64,000 nt of DNA from Simonsiella sp051414845 (GTDB taxonomy: Bacteria; Pseudomonadota; Gammaproteobacteria; Burkholderiales; Neisseriaceae): assembly GCA_051414845.1 (NCBI GenBank), contig CP183313.1, positions 1,364,001 through 1,428,000 of the forward strand, written 5' to 3'. The number at the start of each line of letters is the position of its first letter. Position 1 is the first letter of the stretch. Positions 16,991-26,408 of the stretch are shown here, piece after piece. A model generated the notes under the pieces. It saw nothing but the letters and a program-made list of their open reading frames with translations, did not search any database and had not been told where the DNA came from. The position numbers and the translations under genes are program-made.

Positions 16991-17755
16991 GTGTTTCAAT
17001 TACAACAAGTCCAATTCGCCGTACCCGAGCGCGTGTTATTACACGACATCAGCCTTGAATTTAAAGAGCAAACCGTTTACGGTTTGATTGGACACAATGG
17101 CTCAGGTAAATCCACTTTGCTGAAATTATTGGTGCGCCAAAACCATGCCAGCGCAGGTAAAGTGTTGCTCGATGGCAAAAATCTCGCTGATTTTTCCGCG
17201 CGAGAATACGCCAAACAGTTGGCGTATTTGCCACAACATTTGCCCTCCGCTGCGGCTTTAACAGCGGAAGAATTGGTCAAAATGGGACGTTACGCGTGGA
17301 CAGGTTTAACAGGACGCGAAACCGACACAGACCGCGCCGCCGTGCAACGCGCATTTGAATTGACGCACACGGAACAATTTCGCCATCAATTTGTGGACAA
17401 TTTGTCGGGCGGCGAACGCTCACGCGTATGGTTGGCAATGTGTTTAGCGCAACAAAGTCGCTTTTTGCTGCTGGATGAACCGCTTGCCGCGCTGGATATT
17501 GCACATCAATTGGAAGTGATGGAGTTGATTCAATCTTTATCTAAGCAATTGAATTTAGGTGTGATTATTGTAATTCACGACATCAATTTGGCGGCGCGTT
17601 ATTGCGACCAATTGGTCGCATTGCATCAAGGACATGTCTTAAAACAAGGTGCGCCACAAGAGATTATGACGGCGCAAGTGTTGCACGAAATTTACAGCGT
17701 AAACATGAATATTATGCACCATCCGATTACAGGCAATGTGATGGCGATTCCTTAG
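16991..17755 (+). CDS. fhuC: FhuC-like iron-siderophore ABC transporter ATP-binding protein
   Basis: 254 residues. A GTG start at 16991 is used because the conserved ABC beginning FQLQQVQFAVPERVLLHDI follows at once; the ribosome site is weak. Walker A GHNGSGKST, signature LSGGERSRVWLAMCLAQ, Walker B FLLLDEPLAALD and the H-loop IVIHDINLAARYCD are intact. The pattern matches the FepC/FhuC group that energises siderophore import. It starts 168 bases from the divergent FhuD-like gene, so a shared control region is likely, though no Fur box was identified with confidence. Confidence 0.88.
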   Translation: MFQLQQVQFAVPERVLLHDISLEFKEQTVYGLIGHNGSGKSTLLKLLVRQNHASAGKVLLDGKNLADFSAREYAKQLAYLPQHLPSAAALTAEELVKMGRYAWTGLTGRETDTDRAAVQRAFELTHTEQFRHQFVDNLSGGERSRVWLAMCLAQQSRFLLLDEPLAALDIAHQLEVMELIQSLSKQLNLGVIIVIHDINLAARYCDQLVALHQGHVLKQGAPQEIMTAQVLHEIYSVNMNIMHHPITGNVMAIP

Positions 17756-17834
17756 GTTTTCAGTCTGCCTGAAAGTTTTGGCTGCCTGAAAAGTCGTAGG
17801 TCGGATTCTTGAATCCGACTTTTTGACATTCAAC

Positions 17835-18000
17835 AACCTTTGCAAAATCTACACCACCGTCATTTCCGCGTAGGCGGGAATTTATTTTTGACTTTCAGAA
17901 ACAGAAGTTTATTGAACGTAACGTTGAATTGCGCCTGCACAGGAATGACGTCGGACTGGAGATTTTCTGAGTTTTGCAAAAGTTTCAGGCAGCCTGAAAC
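17835..18000. repeat. Neisserial-type mosaic repeat (CTTTGCAAAA family, type 2), copy 1
   Basis: It runs from ACCTTTGCAAAATC to TTTTGCAAAAGTTTCAG plus a DUS dyad. Inside, CATTTCCGCGTAGGCGGGAA resembles the dRS3 core (ATTCCC-N8-GGGAAT) of Neisseria intergenic mosaic elements, mirrored by GCGCCTGCACAGGAATGACG. The related segment at 42350-42515 is in the same orientation. Confidence 0.65.
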
Positions 18001-18020
18001 GGTTTGTTGTTATAAAAAAG

Positions 18021-19058
18021 TTAAACATTACCCATCAATCGCTGCACAATTTCCGCCACCCTACCTGCTTTCGCCAACAGTGCATTTTGTCCCGCCCACA
18101 AACTCGTATATCCCGCCAAACCTTGCGCCGCAGCAGCTTGTTTCATCGCTGCCGCATACGCGCCTAAATGGGGAAAAGGCAACGCCTGTTCATTCAGGCA
18201 GCCTAATTGTTGCATATACGGCGTAACGATACCGCGAGCCGCGCCGCCGCTGAATAAATTGGTTACGGCGGTGTGTTCGGCCGCGTCGCTCAGTAATGCA
18301 GCGCGATGTTCAGCCAAAATCGTGGCTTCATCTGCCAACAAAAATGCCGTGCCCGCTTGTACCGCTACCGCCCCCAAAGCAAAGGCTGCCTGAACGGTTT
18401 GTCTGTTGCTGATGCCACCTGCCGCGATAATCGGCACATCCAATTCGCGCACCAATTGAGGCAACAGCGCAAATATGCCGCTTTGTTGTTGCACATCGTG
18501 ATTCAAAAACCAGCCACGATGTCCGCCCGCTTCCCAGCCTTGTGCGATAATCGCGTCTACACCTTGCGCTGCCAAAAATCGCGCTTCATCTAATGTGGTC
18601 GCGCTCGCCAAAATGCGTGCGCCTGTGGCTTTTACTGCATTTAATAACGATTGTTCAGGCAGCCCAAAATGAAAACTGACAACCGCAGGGCGGTAATGCT
18701 GCACTACTTTCAACATCGCGCTATCAAAGGGTTTGCGTCCTGCGCTTATCGGAATTTGCTGCAAATTAATGCCTAATTTTTCAGCAATTGGTTGAAAAAT
18801 CTGTTCCCATTGTTGCCGTTGCGCATCGCTTACAGATGTTTCTTGGTGCGCAAAAAAGTTCACATTAACAGGCGCATCGCCAACCGTTTCTCGCCAAGTT
18901 TGCAGTTGTTGCGCCAATTGCTCGGGTGTGAGCATAGCGGCTGGCAATGAACCCAAACCGCCAGCTTGCGCCACCGCAATGGCTAATTTTTCGTCTTGCG
19001 CACCTGCCATCGGTGCTTGAATTAAGGGAACGGAAAGTTGCGATAAAAGCACGCGCAT
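18021..19058 (-). CDS. Nitronate monooxygenase-family flavoprotein
   Basis: 345 residues, NAD(P)H-dependent flavin oxidoreductase / 2-nitropropane dioxygenase family, a TIM barrel binding FMN. Key motifs: LIQAPMAGAQDEKLAIAVAQAGGLGSL at the N-terminus, VVSFHFGLP, IIAQGWEAGGHRG with the catalytic-type histidine, and IIAAGGISNRQTVQAAFALGAVAVQAGTAFLL for FMN phosphate binding. The family oxidises alkyl nitronates such as propionate-3-nitronate. It ends in a DUS-rich repeat and is followed upstream by the DUF3079 gene only 3 bases away, so the two are probably co-transcribed. Confidence 0.9.
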   Translation of the reverse strand: MRVLLSQLSVPLIQAPMAGAQDEKLAIAVAQAGGLGSLPAAMLTPEQLAQQLQTWRETVGDAPVNVNFFAHQETSVSDAQRQQWEQIFQPIAEKLGINLQQIPISAGRKPFDSAMLKVVQHYRPAVVSFHFGLPEQSLLNAVKATGARILASATTLDEARFLAAQGVDAIIAQGWEAGGHRGWFLNHDVQQQSGIFALLPQLVRELDVPIIAAGGISNRQTVQAAFALGAVAVQAGTAFLLADEATILAEHRAALLSDAAEHTAVTNLFSGGAARGIVTPYMQQLGCLNEQALPFPHLGAYAAAMKQAAAAQGLAGYTSLWAGQNALLAKAGRVAEIVQRLMGNV

Positions 19059-19061
19059 GGT

Positions 19062-19334
19062 TTATCCTTTGCTCGGTAGCGGCAATTTAAAATGCGGTTT
19101 AACGATTTTTTCAGACTGAGGCACGGCGATTAAACCAAGTTCAACTTGTTGTTTTTCCGATAACAAATTACTCCAATCGCCTTGTTTATACCAATCGCGC
19201 CCATCCAATTCTATTGGATGCTGAATACGCTCGCAGCCGTTGCCGCATTGCAAATCATCGGCGGCGCAATATTTGTCGCAACCCCAACAAATGCGTTCGG
19301 GATTTTTAGGGAAAATTGGGAATTTTTTTGCCAT
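19062..19334 (-). CDS. DUF3079 family cysteine-rich protein
   Basis: 90 residues from the ATG at 19334. An ATG two codons earlier lies only one base from the GGGAG ribosome site, so the second is preferred. The sequence KKFPIFPKNPERICWGCDKYCAADDLQCGNGCERIQHPIEL matches the DUF3079 pattern; its five cysteines within residues 16-34 suggest metal binding. It sits immediately upstream of the nitronate monooxygenase gene in the same direction. Function unknown. Confidence 0.8.
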   Translation of the reverse strand: MAKKFPIFPKNPERICWGCDKYCAADDLQCGNGCERIQHPIELDGRDWYKQGDWSNLLSEKQQVELGLIAVPQSEKIVKPHFKLPLPSKG

Positions 19335-19598
19335 TGTCATGCTCCCTGAAAGTTGTGTTCAAGCGAGCAAAGATAATACTCATGAAACGTAATGGCAAGC
19401 GTTTAACTGTAAAAAAGTCATATTTTGAAACCTTTGCAAAATCCTTTCAGGCAGCCTGAAACCTTTGCCCCTCCCCCCCCAAAACAACCCACTTGTTTTT
19501 GGGTTTTCACCATTCCAACCCCAAATCAACCCAAACCAAGCTCAACAAACACAAACACCCCACCCAAACAGCCCTATTTCAGGCTTCCTTATGCCCCT

Positions 19599-20053
19599 TC
19601 AGGCAGCAATGGGCACAATAAACACCGTAATCAGCGCAACAAGCCTTAACTTGTTCGCCGCTTTAAGCAAATTCAAACAAATCACTTTCAACCCCAACTG
19701 CCCTTTGACCCTTTCCAAGCCAAAATAACTCGCCCGTTTACATCTGAATATACAGTGCAAAATGGCAAAACTCTGTTCCATCCGATAACGGATTTTTGCC
19801 AGCTCCTTATTGCGCCCAATGTCTTCACGCGTCAACGGTTTATTGCGGTGCGCTTTACACATAATGCCGTCCACTAATTGATTTTTCTCCAAAAATTCGC
19901 GGTTGGATTGACTGTCATAGCCTTTATCTGCATACACTTTGACTCCGTGTTCAACCTTGTCCAACACGGTTTCCAAATGATTTACATTAGATGCATTGGC
20001 TGGCGTAACGTGAATTTGCTCTATAAAGCCTTCTTCATCGCACCGCGCATGAA
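19599..20053 (-). pseudogene. IS1106-like (IS5 family) transposase, 3' fragment
   Basis: The C-terminal two thirds of a DDE transposase: RCDEEGFIEQIHVTPANASNVNHLE, then KVYADKGYDSQSNREFLEKN (middle acidic residue) and the Y-R-x4-E type KIRYRMEQSFA (final Glu). The end YFGLERVKGQLGLKVICLNLLKAANKL is typical of neisserial IS1106-like elements. The 5' part is missing and replaced by another IS at about 20053. A DUS dyad lies beyond its 3' end. Confidence 0.75.
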
Positions 20054-20593
20054 GTAAAATCATGAATTCGTCCATAAGGTGTGTAATTTATATTCAAAAT
20101 TTCACCTATTGAACTGACTATAATTTGAGCTTTAGCAGTATGACATTTTTTCTTACCAGAATAGTTTCTATGCTGTTTTTTTAGGGTGATTAATACGAAT
20201 CTCTGTAGCATTAGCCAGCACAGTATCTTCTGATGTAACCATTTTGTCTGCAAAATGGAAGTCGTTTTTAATCAGAGTATCTTCTTCCCACTTGCTACGG
20301 CGAATTAAATTGCTTTCATGAATGCCAAAATCAGCTGCAATCTATTCGTAAGTGCGGTATTTTCGTAGATACTGTAAAGTGGTCATTAATAAATCCTCCA
20401 ATGACAACTTGGGCGTACGCCCACCCTACTTATGAGTTTGGGTGTAAGCTAAGTTAAGCACTTGAAGCATTTGTGCAAAATTTTTTCTTTGCACACCTAC
20501 TAACCGTTTAAATTTAACGTCTGTGAGAATTTTGCTGTTTGCGTAGTTCATTTAGCTATTCTAGCAGGTAGAGAGTTTCACAGGAATTCTATT
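20053..20593 (-). pseudogene. Second IS5-family transposase, degenerate 5' fragment
   Basis: Reading leftwards from an ATG at about 20551: MNYANSKILTDVKFKRLVGV, a stop, PKLSLEDLLMTTLQYLRKYR, further stops and shifts, then HRNYSGKKKCHTAKAQIIVS and GRIHDFTS. These blocks match the order of an IS5-family transposase with an N-terminal helix-turn-helix. It is joined to the IS1106-like tail near 20053. Its outer 116 bases (20478-20593) recur at 30049-30164. Confidence 0.7.
20478..20593 (+). repeat. Left 116-bp direct repeat flanking the RTX locus
   Basis: From AAATTTTTTCTTTGCACACC to CACAGGAATTCTATT. It matches 30049-30164 over 116 bases with only two differences seen, in the same orientation. 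It is the 5' end of the degenerate IS5-family element. Confidence 0.9.
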
Positions 20594-20611
20594 AAATAAT
20601 AGTTATTTTTT

Positions 20612-20640
20612 TTGTAAAAAAATAGTAATAGATTTATAAT
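20612..20640 (+). promoter_or_regulatory. Promoter of the rtx locus
   Basis: TTGTAA (20612-20617), 17-bp spacer, TATAAT (20635-20640), 65 bases before rtxC. It lies just inside the left flanking repeat. Confidence 0.65.
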
Positions 20641-20704
20641 AAGAGAATAAAAACTTTAATTCATAAATTTTGAAACCAACTTTAATTTTCTAGAGACTAA
20701 AAAA

Positions 20705-21211
20705 ATGGATAATCAATTTACAGAATTAGGATCAATTGCTTGGCTGTGGACGAATTCTGATTTACATAAAAATTGGACATTTTCTCTTTTTGCAACCAAC
20801 GTTATTCCTGCAATTGAAACGGGACAGTATGTGTTATTAAAAAGAGATGGTATTCCTATTGCTTATTGCAGTTGGGCACAACTTAGCTTGGAAACTGAAG
20901 TTAAATATATTAATGATGTTACTTCCTTAAAATTAGAAGATTGGCAATCAGGTAATCGAAATTGGTTTATTGATTGGATTGCACCATTTGGTGATAGTCG
21001 ATTACTAACAAAACATATGAGATCACTGTTTTCAGAAGGTTTATTTAGGGCTATTCGCATTGATGGCGAATCTGCGAATGGAAAAATTTCTGAGTTTTAC
21101 GGGAGGAATGTTGATACAAAAGTAGCTACGCAGATATTTTCACAATACCATGAGGATCTAATGAATCAAATATCAATTCAAAATAACTTCATTATTTCCA
21201 AAAGTAATTAA
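20705..21211 (+). CDS. rtxC: RTX toxin-activating lysine acyltransferase RtxC
   Basis: 168 residues, HlyC family. It transfers a fatty acyl chain from acyl-ACP to two lysines of the protoxin in the cytoplasm. The HlyC catalytic pair is conserved: His21 in SDLHKNWTFSLFA and Asp90 in NWFIDWIAPFGD. The rest aligns with HlyC along its length (YCSWAQLSLETEVKYINDVTSL). First gene of the locus, 27 bases before rtxA. AT-rich like the rest of the locus. Confidence 0.97.
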   Translation: MDNQFTELGSIAWLWTNSDLHKNWTFSLFATNVIPAIETGQYVLLKRDGIPIAYCSWAQLSLETEVKYINDVTSLKLEDWQSGNRNWFIDWIAPFGDSRLLTKHMRSLFSEGLFRAIRIDGESANGKISEFYGRNVDTKVATQIFSQYHEDLMNQISIQNNFIISKSN

Positions 21212-21238
21212 TTTTTATAGTTCACAGGAGTAACTTTA

Positions 21239-24073
21239 ATGTCTAATAAATTAAAACAAAATCTTCAAGCAAAATTAAATTCAACTAAAAATACGTTGAC
21301 TCGAGCTGGAAATACAGCTAAAGCAGGCGTTCAGTCTATTAAAACTGGAGTGAAATCTATTTACTTAACCATTCCAAAAGATTATGACCCAACTACAGGT
21401 GGTAGCTTAAATGATCTCATTAAGGCTGCGGATGAGTTGGGAATTGTAAGTCGTAAAGAGGAAGCTGATCATGTTGAAACAGCTCAAAAATCTTTAGATA
21501 CCGCAAATAAATTGCTTTCTTTTACACAAACTGGCATTGCTATTTCCGCAAAAAAATTAGATGAGATTTTGAAAAAACATCCTAGCAATAAACTGGCACA
21601 AGGATTGAAAAGTGCAGAAAATATTAATGGTAAATTAGGGCAATCTGGAAACGTTTTAGCAACATTAACTTCGTTTCTAGGTACTGCACTAGCAGGTATG
21701 GAACTTGATTCTTTAATTAAAAAAGGGGATGCTTCCTCTATCGATTTAGCTAAAGCGAGTATTAATTTAATTAATGAATTAGTTGACAATATTTCCAATG
21801 GTGTCCAAACAATTGAAGCATTTTCTTCACAAATAGCAAAATTAGGTGCTGCAATTTCTCAGGCCAAAGGATTTTCAAATATAGGTAATAAATTACAAAA
21901 CATTAATTTTGCTAAAACAAATTTGGGGTTAGAGGTAATTACTGGTTTGTTATCAGGCATCTCTGCTGGTTTTGTATTGGCTGATAAAAACGCATCAACT
22001 GGTAAAAAAGTTGCTGCGGGATTTGAGCTTAGCAATCAAGTTATAAGTAATATAACAAAAGCGGTTTCTTCATATGTTTTAGCGCAACGTGCAGCAGCAG
22101 GATTATCCACTACGGGGGCAGTTGCTGGCTTGATTACCTCATCTATTATGTTGGCAATTAGTCCGTTGGCATTTATTAATGCAGCAGATAAATTTAACCA
22201 TGCTAAAGATCTTGAAAATTTTGCCAAACAGTTTCAAAAATTTGGTTACGGGGGAGATCGTTTATTAGCTGAATATCAACGTGGTGCTGGTACTATTGAA
22301 GCATCCTTAACAACAATTAGTACAGCATTAAGTGCGGTTTCTGCAGGTGTCTCTGCTGCTGCAGTGGGTTCTGCGGTAGGAGCACCAATTGCTTTGTTAG
22401 TTGCAGGCGTAACTGGATTAATTTCTGGTATTTTAGAGGCGTCCAAACAAGCCATGTTTGAGAGTGTTGCAAATCGATTACAAAGTAAAATTTTAGAATG
22501 GGAAAAACAAAATAGTGGTAAAAATTACTTCGAAAAAGGTTATGACTCTCGTTATGGTGTTTATTTAGAAAATAATTTAAAATTTTTATCTGAATTGAAT
22601 AAAGAATTAGAAGCTGAACGTGTTATTGCTATTACACAACAACGTTGGGATCAGAATATTGGTGAATTAGCAGGCATTACCAAATTAGGAGAACGCATTA
22701 GTAGTGGTAAAGCATATGCCGATGCTTTTGAAGATGGTAAAAAAGTTGCAGCTGGTGCTAATATTACATTAGATGCCAAGACTGGAATTGTAGACATCAG
22801 TAATTCAAATGGTAAGAAAACTCAAGCATTACATTTTACCTCACCACTATTAAGCGCAGGCAATGAATCTCGAAAACGTATAAACAATGGTAAATATTCT
22901 TATATCAACAAATTGAAATTTGAACGTGTTAAGAATTGGCAGATCACTGATGGTGAGGCGAGCTCTAAATTAGACTTCTCTAAAGTTATTCAACGTATTA
23001 ATGAGCAGGAAACTACAGAAGAAATTGGTCTAATTGTAAATGCTGGTGCTGGTAATGACGATATCTTTGCTGGTCAAGGTAAAATGAATGTGGATGGTGG
23101 AACTGGACACGATCGTGTTTTATATAGTAAAGATGGTGGCTTAGGTAATATTATTGTAGATGGTACACGCGCGACTGAAATGGGCAGCTATATAGTTAAT
23201 CGTACAGTGGCTAAAGGTGATATTTATCATGAAGTTGTGAAACGCCAAGATACTGTTGTAGGTAAGCGCACTGAAACTATTGAGTATCGTGATTATGAAT
23301 TGAGACAAGTTGGATATGGGTATAAGTCTACTGATAAATTAAAATCCGTAGAAGAAATAATTGGCTCTCAATTTAATGATGTCTTCAACGGTTCTAAATT
23401 TAATGATATTTTCCACGGTGGAGAAGGGGATGACTTACTTGATGGCGGTGCTGGTGATGACCGCTTATTTGGTGGTAAAGGTAAAGATCGACTTTTAGGC
23501 GATGATGGAAATGACCTACTTGATGGCGGTGCTGGTGATGATACATTAAATGGTGGTGTCGGTGATGATATATATATTTCTCGAAAAGGGGATGGGAATG
23601 ATACATTGTACGATGCTAAAGGTAATGATAAGTTGGCATTCGCAGATGCTAATTTATCCGAGTTAACTATTGAACGCACTAAAGAAGGTATACTGATCAA
23701 GCGAAATGATAATTCTGGTAGTATCAATATATCAAATTGGTACATTACATCTAAATTAGTGAATTATCATGTTGATAAAACTGATAATAAAATTGAGCAC
23801 CTGATTGGTAAAGATGGTAATTATATTACCTCTGAGCAAATTGATGACTTTTTGAGAAACAAACAAGCTGGTGAGAAAATTTCCTCTCAAAAATTGCAAG
23901 AATTGGCCAATGCGAATAAAAGCCAAGCATTATCTCCAGCAAATGTGGCTAGTGCTTTAAACAAATTAATTGGTTCTATGGCATCATTTGGTGTAGTAAA
24001 TGGTACTTCATCAAGTATGTTACAGCCTTTATCGCAAACATCACAAAATGTTTTAGCTCCAAGCATTTCGTGA
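21239..24073 (+). CDS. rtxA: RTX pore-forming cytolysin RtxA
   Basis: 944 residues, HlyA/MbxA family, preceded by AGGAG. The hydrophobic pore-forming region spans about residues 230-420. The two acylation lysines by alignment with HlyA are Lys552 (NNGKYSYI) and Lys668 (HEVVKRQD). Calcium-binding GGxGxDxUx nonapeptides occupy about residues 719-800 (GGEGDDLLDGGAGDDRLFGG and following). The C-terminus, about 60 residues with LSPANVASALNKLIGSM and ending LAPSIS, is the uncleaved type I secretion signal. It strongly resembles Moraxella bovis MbxA and the Kingella toxin. After acylation by RtxC and export it would insert into host cell membranes. Confidence 0.98.
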   Translation: MSNKLKQNLQAKLNSTKNTLTRAGNTAKAGVQSIKTGVKSIYLTIPKDYDPTTGGSLNDLIKAADELGIVSRKEEADHVETAQKSLDTANKLLSFTQTGIAISAKKLDEILKKHPSNKLAQGLKSAENINGKLGQSGNVLATLTSFLGTALAGMELDSLIKKGDASSIDLAKASINLINELVDNISNGVQTIEAFSSQIAKLGAAISQAKGFSNIGNKLQNINFAKTNLGLEVITGLLSGISAGFVLADKNASTGKKVAAGFELSNQVISNITKAVSSYVLAQRAAAGLSTTGAVAGLITSSIMLAISPLAFINAADKFNHAKDLENFAKQFQKFGYGGDRLLAEYQRGAGTIEASLTTISTALSAVSAGVSAAAVGSAVGAPIALLVAGVTGLISGILEASKQAMFESVANRLQSKILEWEKQNSGKNYFEKGYDSRYGVYLENNLKFLSELNKELEAERVIAITQQRWDQNIGELAGITKLGERISSGKAYADAFEDGKKVAAGANITLDAKTGIVDISNSNGKKTQALHFTSPLLSAGNESRKRINNGKYSYINKLKFERVKNWQITDGEASSKLDFSKVIQRINEQETTEEIGLIVNAGAGNDDIFAGQGKMNVDGGTGHDRVLYSKDGGLGNIIVDGTRATEMGSYIVNRTVAKGDIYHEVVKRQDTVVGKRTETIEYRDYELRQVGYGYKSTDKLKSVEEIIGSQFNDVFNGSKFNDIFHGGEGDDLLDGGAGDDRLFGGKGKDRLLGDDGNDLLDGGAGDDTLNGGVGDDIYISRKGDGNDTLYDAKGNDKLAFADANLSELTIERTKEGILIKRNDNSGSINISNWYITSKLVNYHVDKTDNKIEHLIGKDGNYITSEQIDDFLRNKQAGEKISSQKLQELANANKSQALSPANVASALNKLIGSMASFGVVNGTSSSMLQPLSQTSQNVLAPSIS

Positions 24074-24091
24074 TTTAGTTGAGTAGAAGAT

Positions 24092-24163
24092 ATCACCATT
24101 TATATTATTAATTTCAGATGATGGAAATTGAATATGTTAAATGGTGATGTTGTTTTGCTTTTA
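24092..24163 (+). terminator. Hairpin terminator/attenuator between rtxA and rtxB
   Basis: ATCACCATTTA (24092-24102) pairs perfectly with TAAATGGTGAT (24138-24148), followed by GTTGTTTTGCTTTTA. Comparable hly operons have a terminator at this place that lowers expression of the transport genes relative to the toxin. Confidence 0.65.
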
Positions 24164-24202
24164 TTTAATTAAGTTTTATCAATATTTTTTAGTATTTAAA
24201 TT

Positions 24203-26350
24203 ATGACAGATTATGGTTCACAACCCGCTCTTTCTGCTTTGATTGTCCTTGCTCAATACCACGGAATTTCTGCAAACCCTGCAGATATTATGCACCAATT
24301 TTCAGGTAATATAAAAAATGATTTGGACGAAACAGAATGGATGCTAGCAGCAAAAAAATTGGAGTTGAAAGCTAAGGTAGTACACCAGCCTATATCGCGA
24401 TTACCTATGATAACACTACCTGCTTTAGTATGGTGTGATAACAATTCAGATGAAAATTCAAATAGTCATTTTATATTGGCAAAAATTGATGGATCGGGTT
24501 TTTCTGCAAAATATCTTATCCATGATTTACTTGAAAACCGTCCAATAATATTAAATGCCACAGAATTTACTGAACGATATTCTGGAAAATTGATACTGGT
24601 TGCTTCCCGTGCATCAGTATTAGGTTCATTAGCGAAATTTGATTTTACTTGGTTTATTCCTGCTATAATTAAATATCGTCGTATTTTCTTTGAAGTCATT
24701 ATTGTTTCTGTAGTATTACAAATTTTTGCTTTGATTACACCACTATTTTTTCAGATAGTTATGGATAAGGTGCTTGTACACCGAGGATTTTCAACCTTGG
24801 ATGTAGTAGCGATTGCACTCTTAGCGGTGAGTTTATTTGAAATTATTTTAAGTGGTTTACGTACTTATATTTTTGCTCACACTACATCTAGAATTGATGT
24901 AGAACTAGGGGCAAGATTATTTCGCCATTTATTAGCGCTACCTCTTTCTTATTTTGAAAGCAGACGAGTAGGTGATACAGTTGCGCGAGTACGTGAATTA
25001 GAGCAAATTCGTAATTTTTTAACCGGGCAAGCTTTAACTTCAGTTTTAGATTTAGTATTTTCTTTTATATTCCTGATTGTAATGTGGTATTACAGTCCTA
25101 CTTTAACATTGGTAGTTTTAGCCTCATTACCTGCGTATGCTTTTTGGTCTGCTTTTATTAGCCCAATTTTACGTACACAACTGAATGATAAATTTGCACG
25201 TAATGCGGATAATCAATCATTTTTAGTAGAAAGTATGACTGCTGTTGGTACAGTAAAAGCGATGGCTGTTGAACCACAAATGACTCGTCGATGGGATAAT
25301 CAATTAGCAGCTTATGTAGCTTCTAGTTTTCGAGTAACTAAGTTAGCAGTTATTGGACAACAAGGCGTACAACTTATTCAAAAATTGGTTGTTGTTGCAA
25401 CTTTATGGATTGGTGCTAAATTGGTAATTGAAGGCAAACTATCAGTAGGTCAATTGATTGCATTCAATATGTTATCGGGTCAAGTAGCAGCACCTGTTAT
25501 TCGTTTGGCTCAATTATGGCAAGATTTTCAACAGGTTGGTATTTCAGTGGCAAGATTAGGTGATATTTTGAATGCTCCAACAGAACATTCATCATCGCGC
25601 TTAGCTTTACCTGATATTAATGGTGATATTACCTTTGAACACGTTGATTTTCGTTACAAAGCGGATGGACGTTTAATTTTGCAGGATTTGAATTTACAAA
25701 TTAATGCAGGAGAAATATTAGGAATTGTAGGACGATCTGGTTCCGGTAAATCAACATTAACGAAATTAGTACAACGGTTATACGTACCAGAAAATGGACG
25801 TGTATTAGTTGATGGTAATGACTTAGCTTTGGCTGATCCTGCATGGTTACGCCGGCAAGTGGGTGTTGTTTTACAAGAAAATGTTTTATTGAATCGTAGT
25901 ATTCGAGACAATATTGCATTAACAGATACAGGTATGCCATTAGAACTTATTGTTCAGGCGGCTAAACTCTCTGGTGCACATGACTTTATCATGGAACTAC
26001 CAGAAGGTTACGATACCATAGTAGGTGAACAAGGTTCAGGTTTATCCGGTGGCCAGCGTCAACGAATTGCTATTGCACGAGCACTAATTACGAATCCACG
26101 CATTCTTATCTTTGATGAAGCTACAAGTGCGCTAGATTATGAATCAGAGCGAGCTATTATGCAGAATATGCAAGCTATTTGCCAAGGTAGGACCGTATTA
26201 ATTATTGCACATCGCTTATCCACTGTAAAAATGGCTCATCGAATCATTGCTATGGATAAAGGTAAAATTGTAGAGCAAGGAACGCACCAAGCATTGCTAC
26301 AAAAAGAAGATGGTTATTATCGGTACTTGTACGATTTACAGAATGGATAA
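24203..26350 (+). CDS. rtxB: RTX toxin type I secretion ABC transporter RtxB
   Basis: 715 residues, HlyB family inner-membrane exporter. The N-terminal 125 residues are a C39-peptidase-like domain without the catalytic cysteine (YGSQPALSALIVLAQYHG), as in HlyB, which binds unfolded substrate rather than cutting it. Six membrane helices follow (about 155-430). The nucleotide-binding domain has Walker A GRSGSGKST (about 510-518), signature LSGGQRQR (about 614), Walker B ILIFDEATSALD and the H-loop IIAHRLST. It works with RtxD and TolC to export RtxA in one step. Confidence 0.97.
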   Translation: MTDYGSQPALSALIVLAQYHGISANPADIMHQFSGNIKNDLDETEWMLAAKKLELKAKVVHQPISRLPMITLPALVWCDNNSDENSNSHFILAKIDGSGFSAKYLIHDLLENRPIILNATEFTERYSGKLILVASRASVLGSLAKFDFTWFIPAIIKYRRIFFEVIIVSVVLQIFALITPLFFQIVMDKVLVHRGFSTLDVVAIALLAVSLFEIILSGLRTYIFAHTTSRIDVELGARLFRHLLALPLSYFESRRVGDTVARVRELEQIRNFLTGQALTSVLDLVFSFIFLIVMWYYSPTLTLVVLASLPAYAFWSAFISPILRTQLNDKFARNADNQSFLVESMTAVGTVKAMAVEPQMTRRWDNQLAAYVASSFRVTKLAVIGQQGVQLIQKLVVVATLWIGAKLVIEGKLSVGQLIAFNMLSGQVAAPVIRLAQLWQDFQQVGISVARLGDILNAPTEHSSSRLALPDINGDITFEHVDFRYKADGRLILQDLNLQINAGEILGIVGRSGSGKSTLTKLVQRLYVPENGRVLVDGNDLALADPAWLRRQVGVVLQENVLLNRSIRDNIALTDTGMPLELIVQAAKLSGAHDFIMELPEGYDTIVGEQGSGLSGGQRQRIAIARALITNPRILIFDEATSALDYESERAIMQNMQAICQGRTVLIIAHRLSTVKMAHRIIAMDKGKIVEQGTHQALLQKEDGYYRYLYDLQNG

Positions 26351-26408
26351 ATTAATTCAGAACCGTTTGTTTATTGTCTAAATATCAAAATTAGAAATGA
26401 AATAATAT

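Noticed and set aside
19473..19480. Run of eight C as a phase-variation tract
   Set aside because: It lies beyond the 3' end of a dead IS fragment, with no gene start or promoter next to it.
23368..23745. Long open frames on the minus strand inside rtxA
   Set aside because: They are the reverse reading of the Gly/Asp-rich calcium repeats; low-complexity Pro/Ser or His-rich sequence without start signals.
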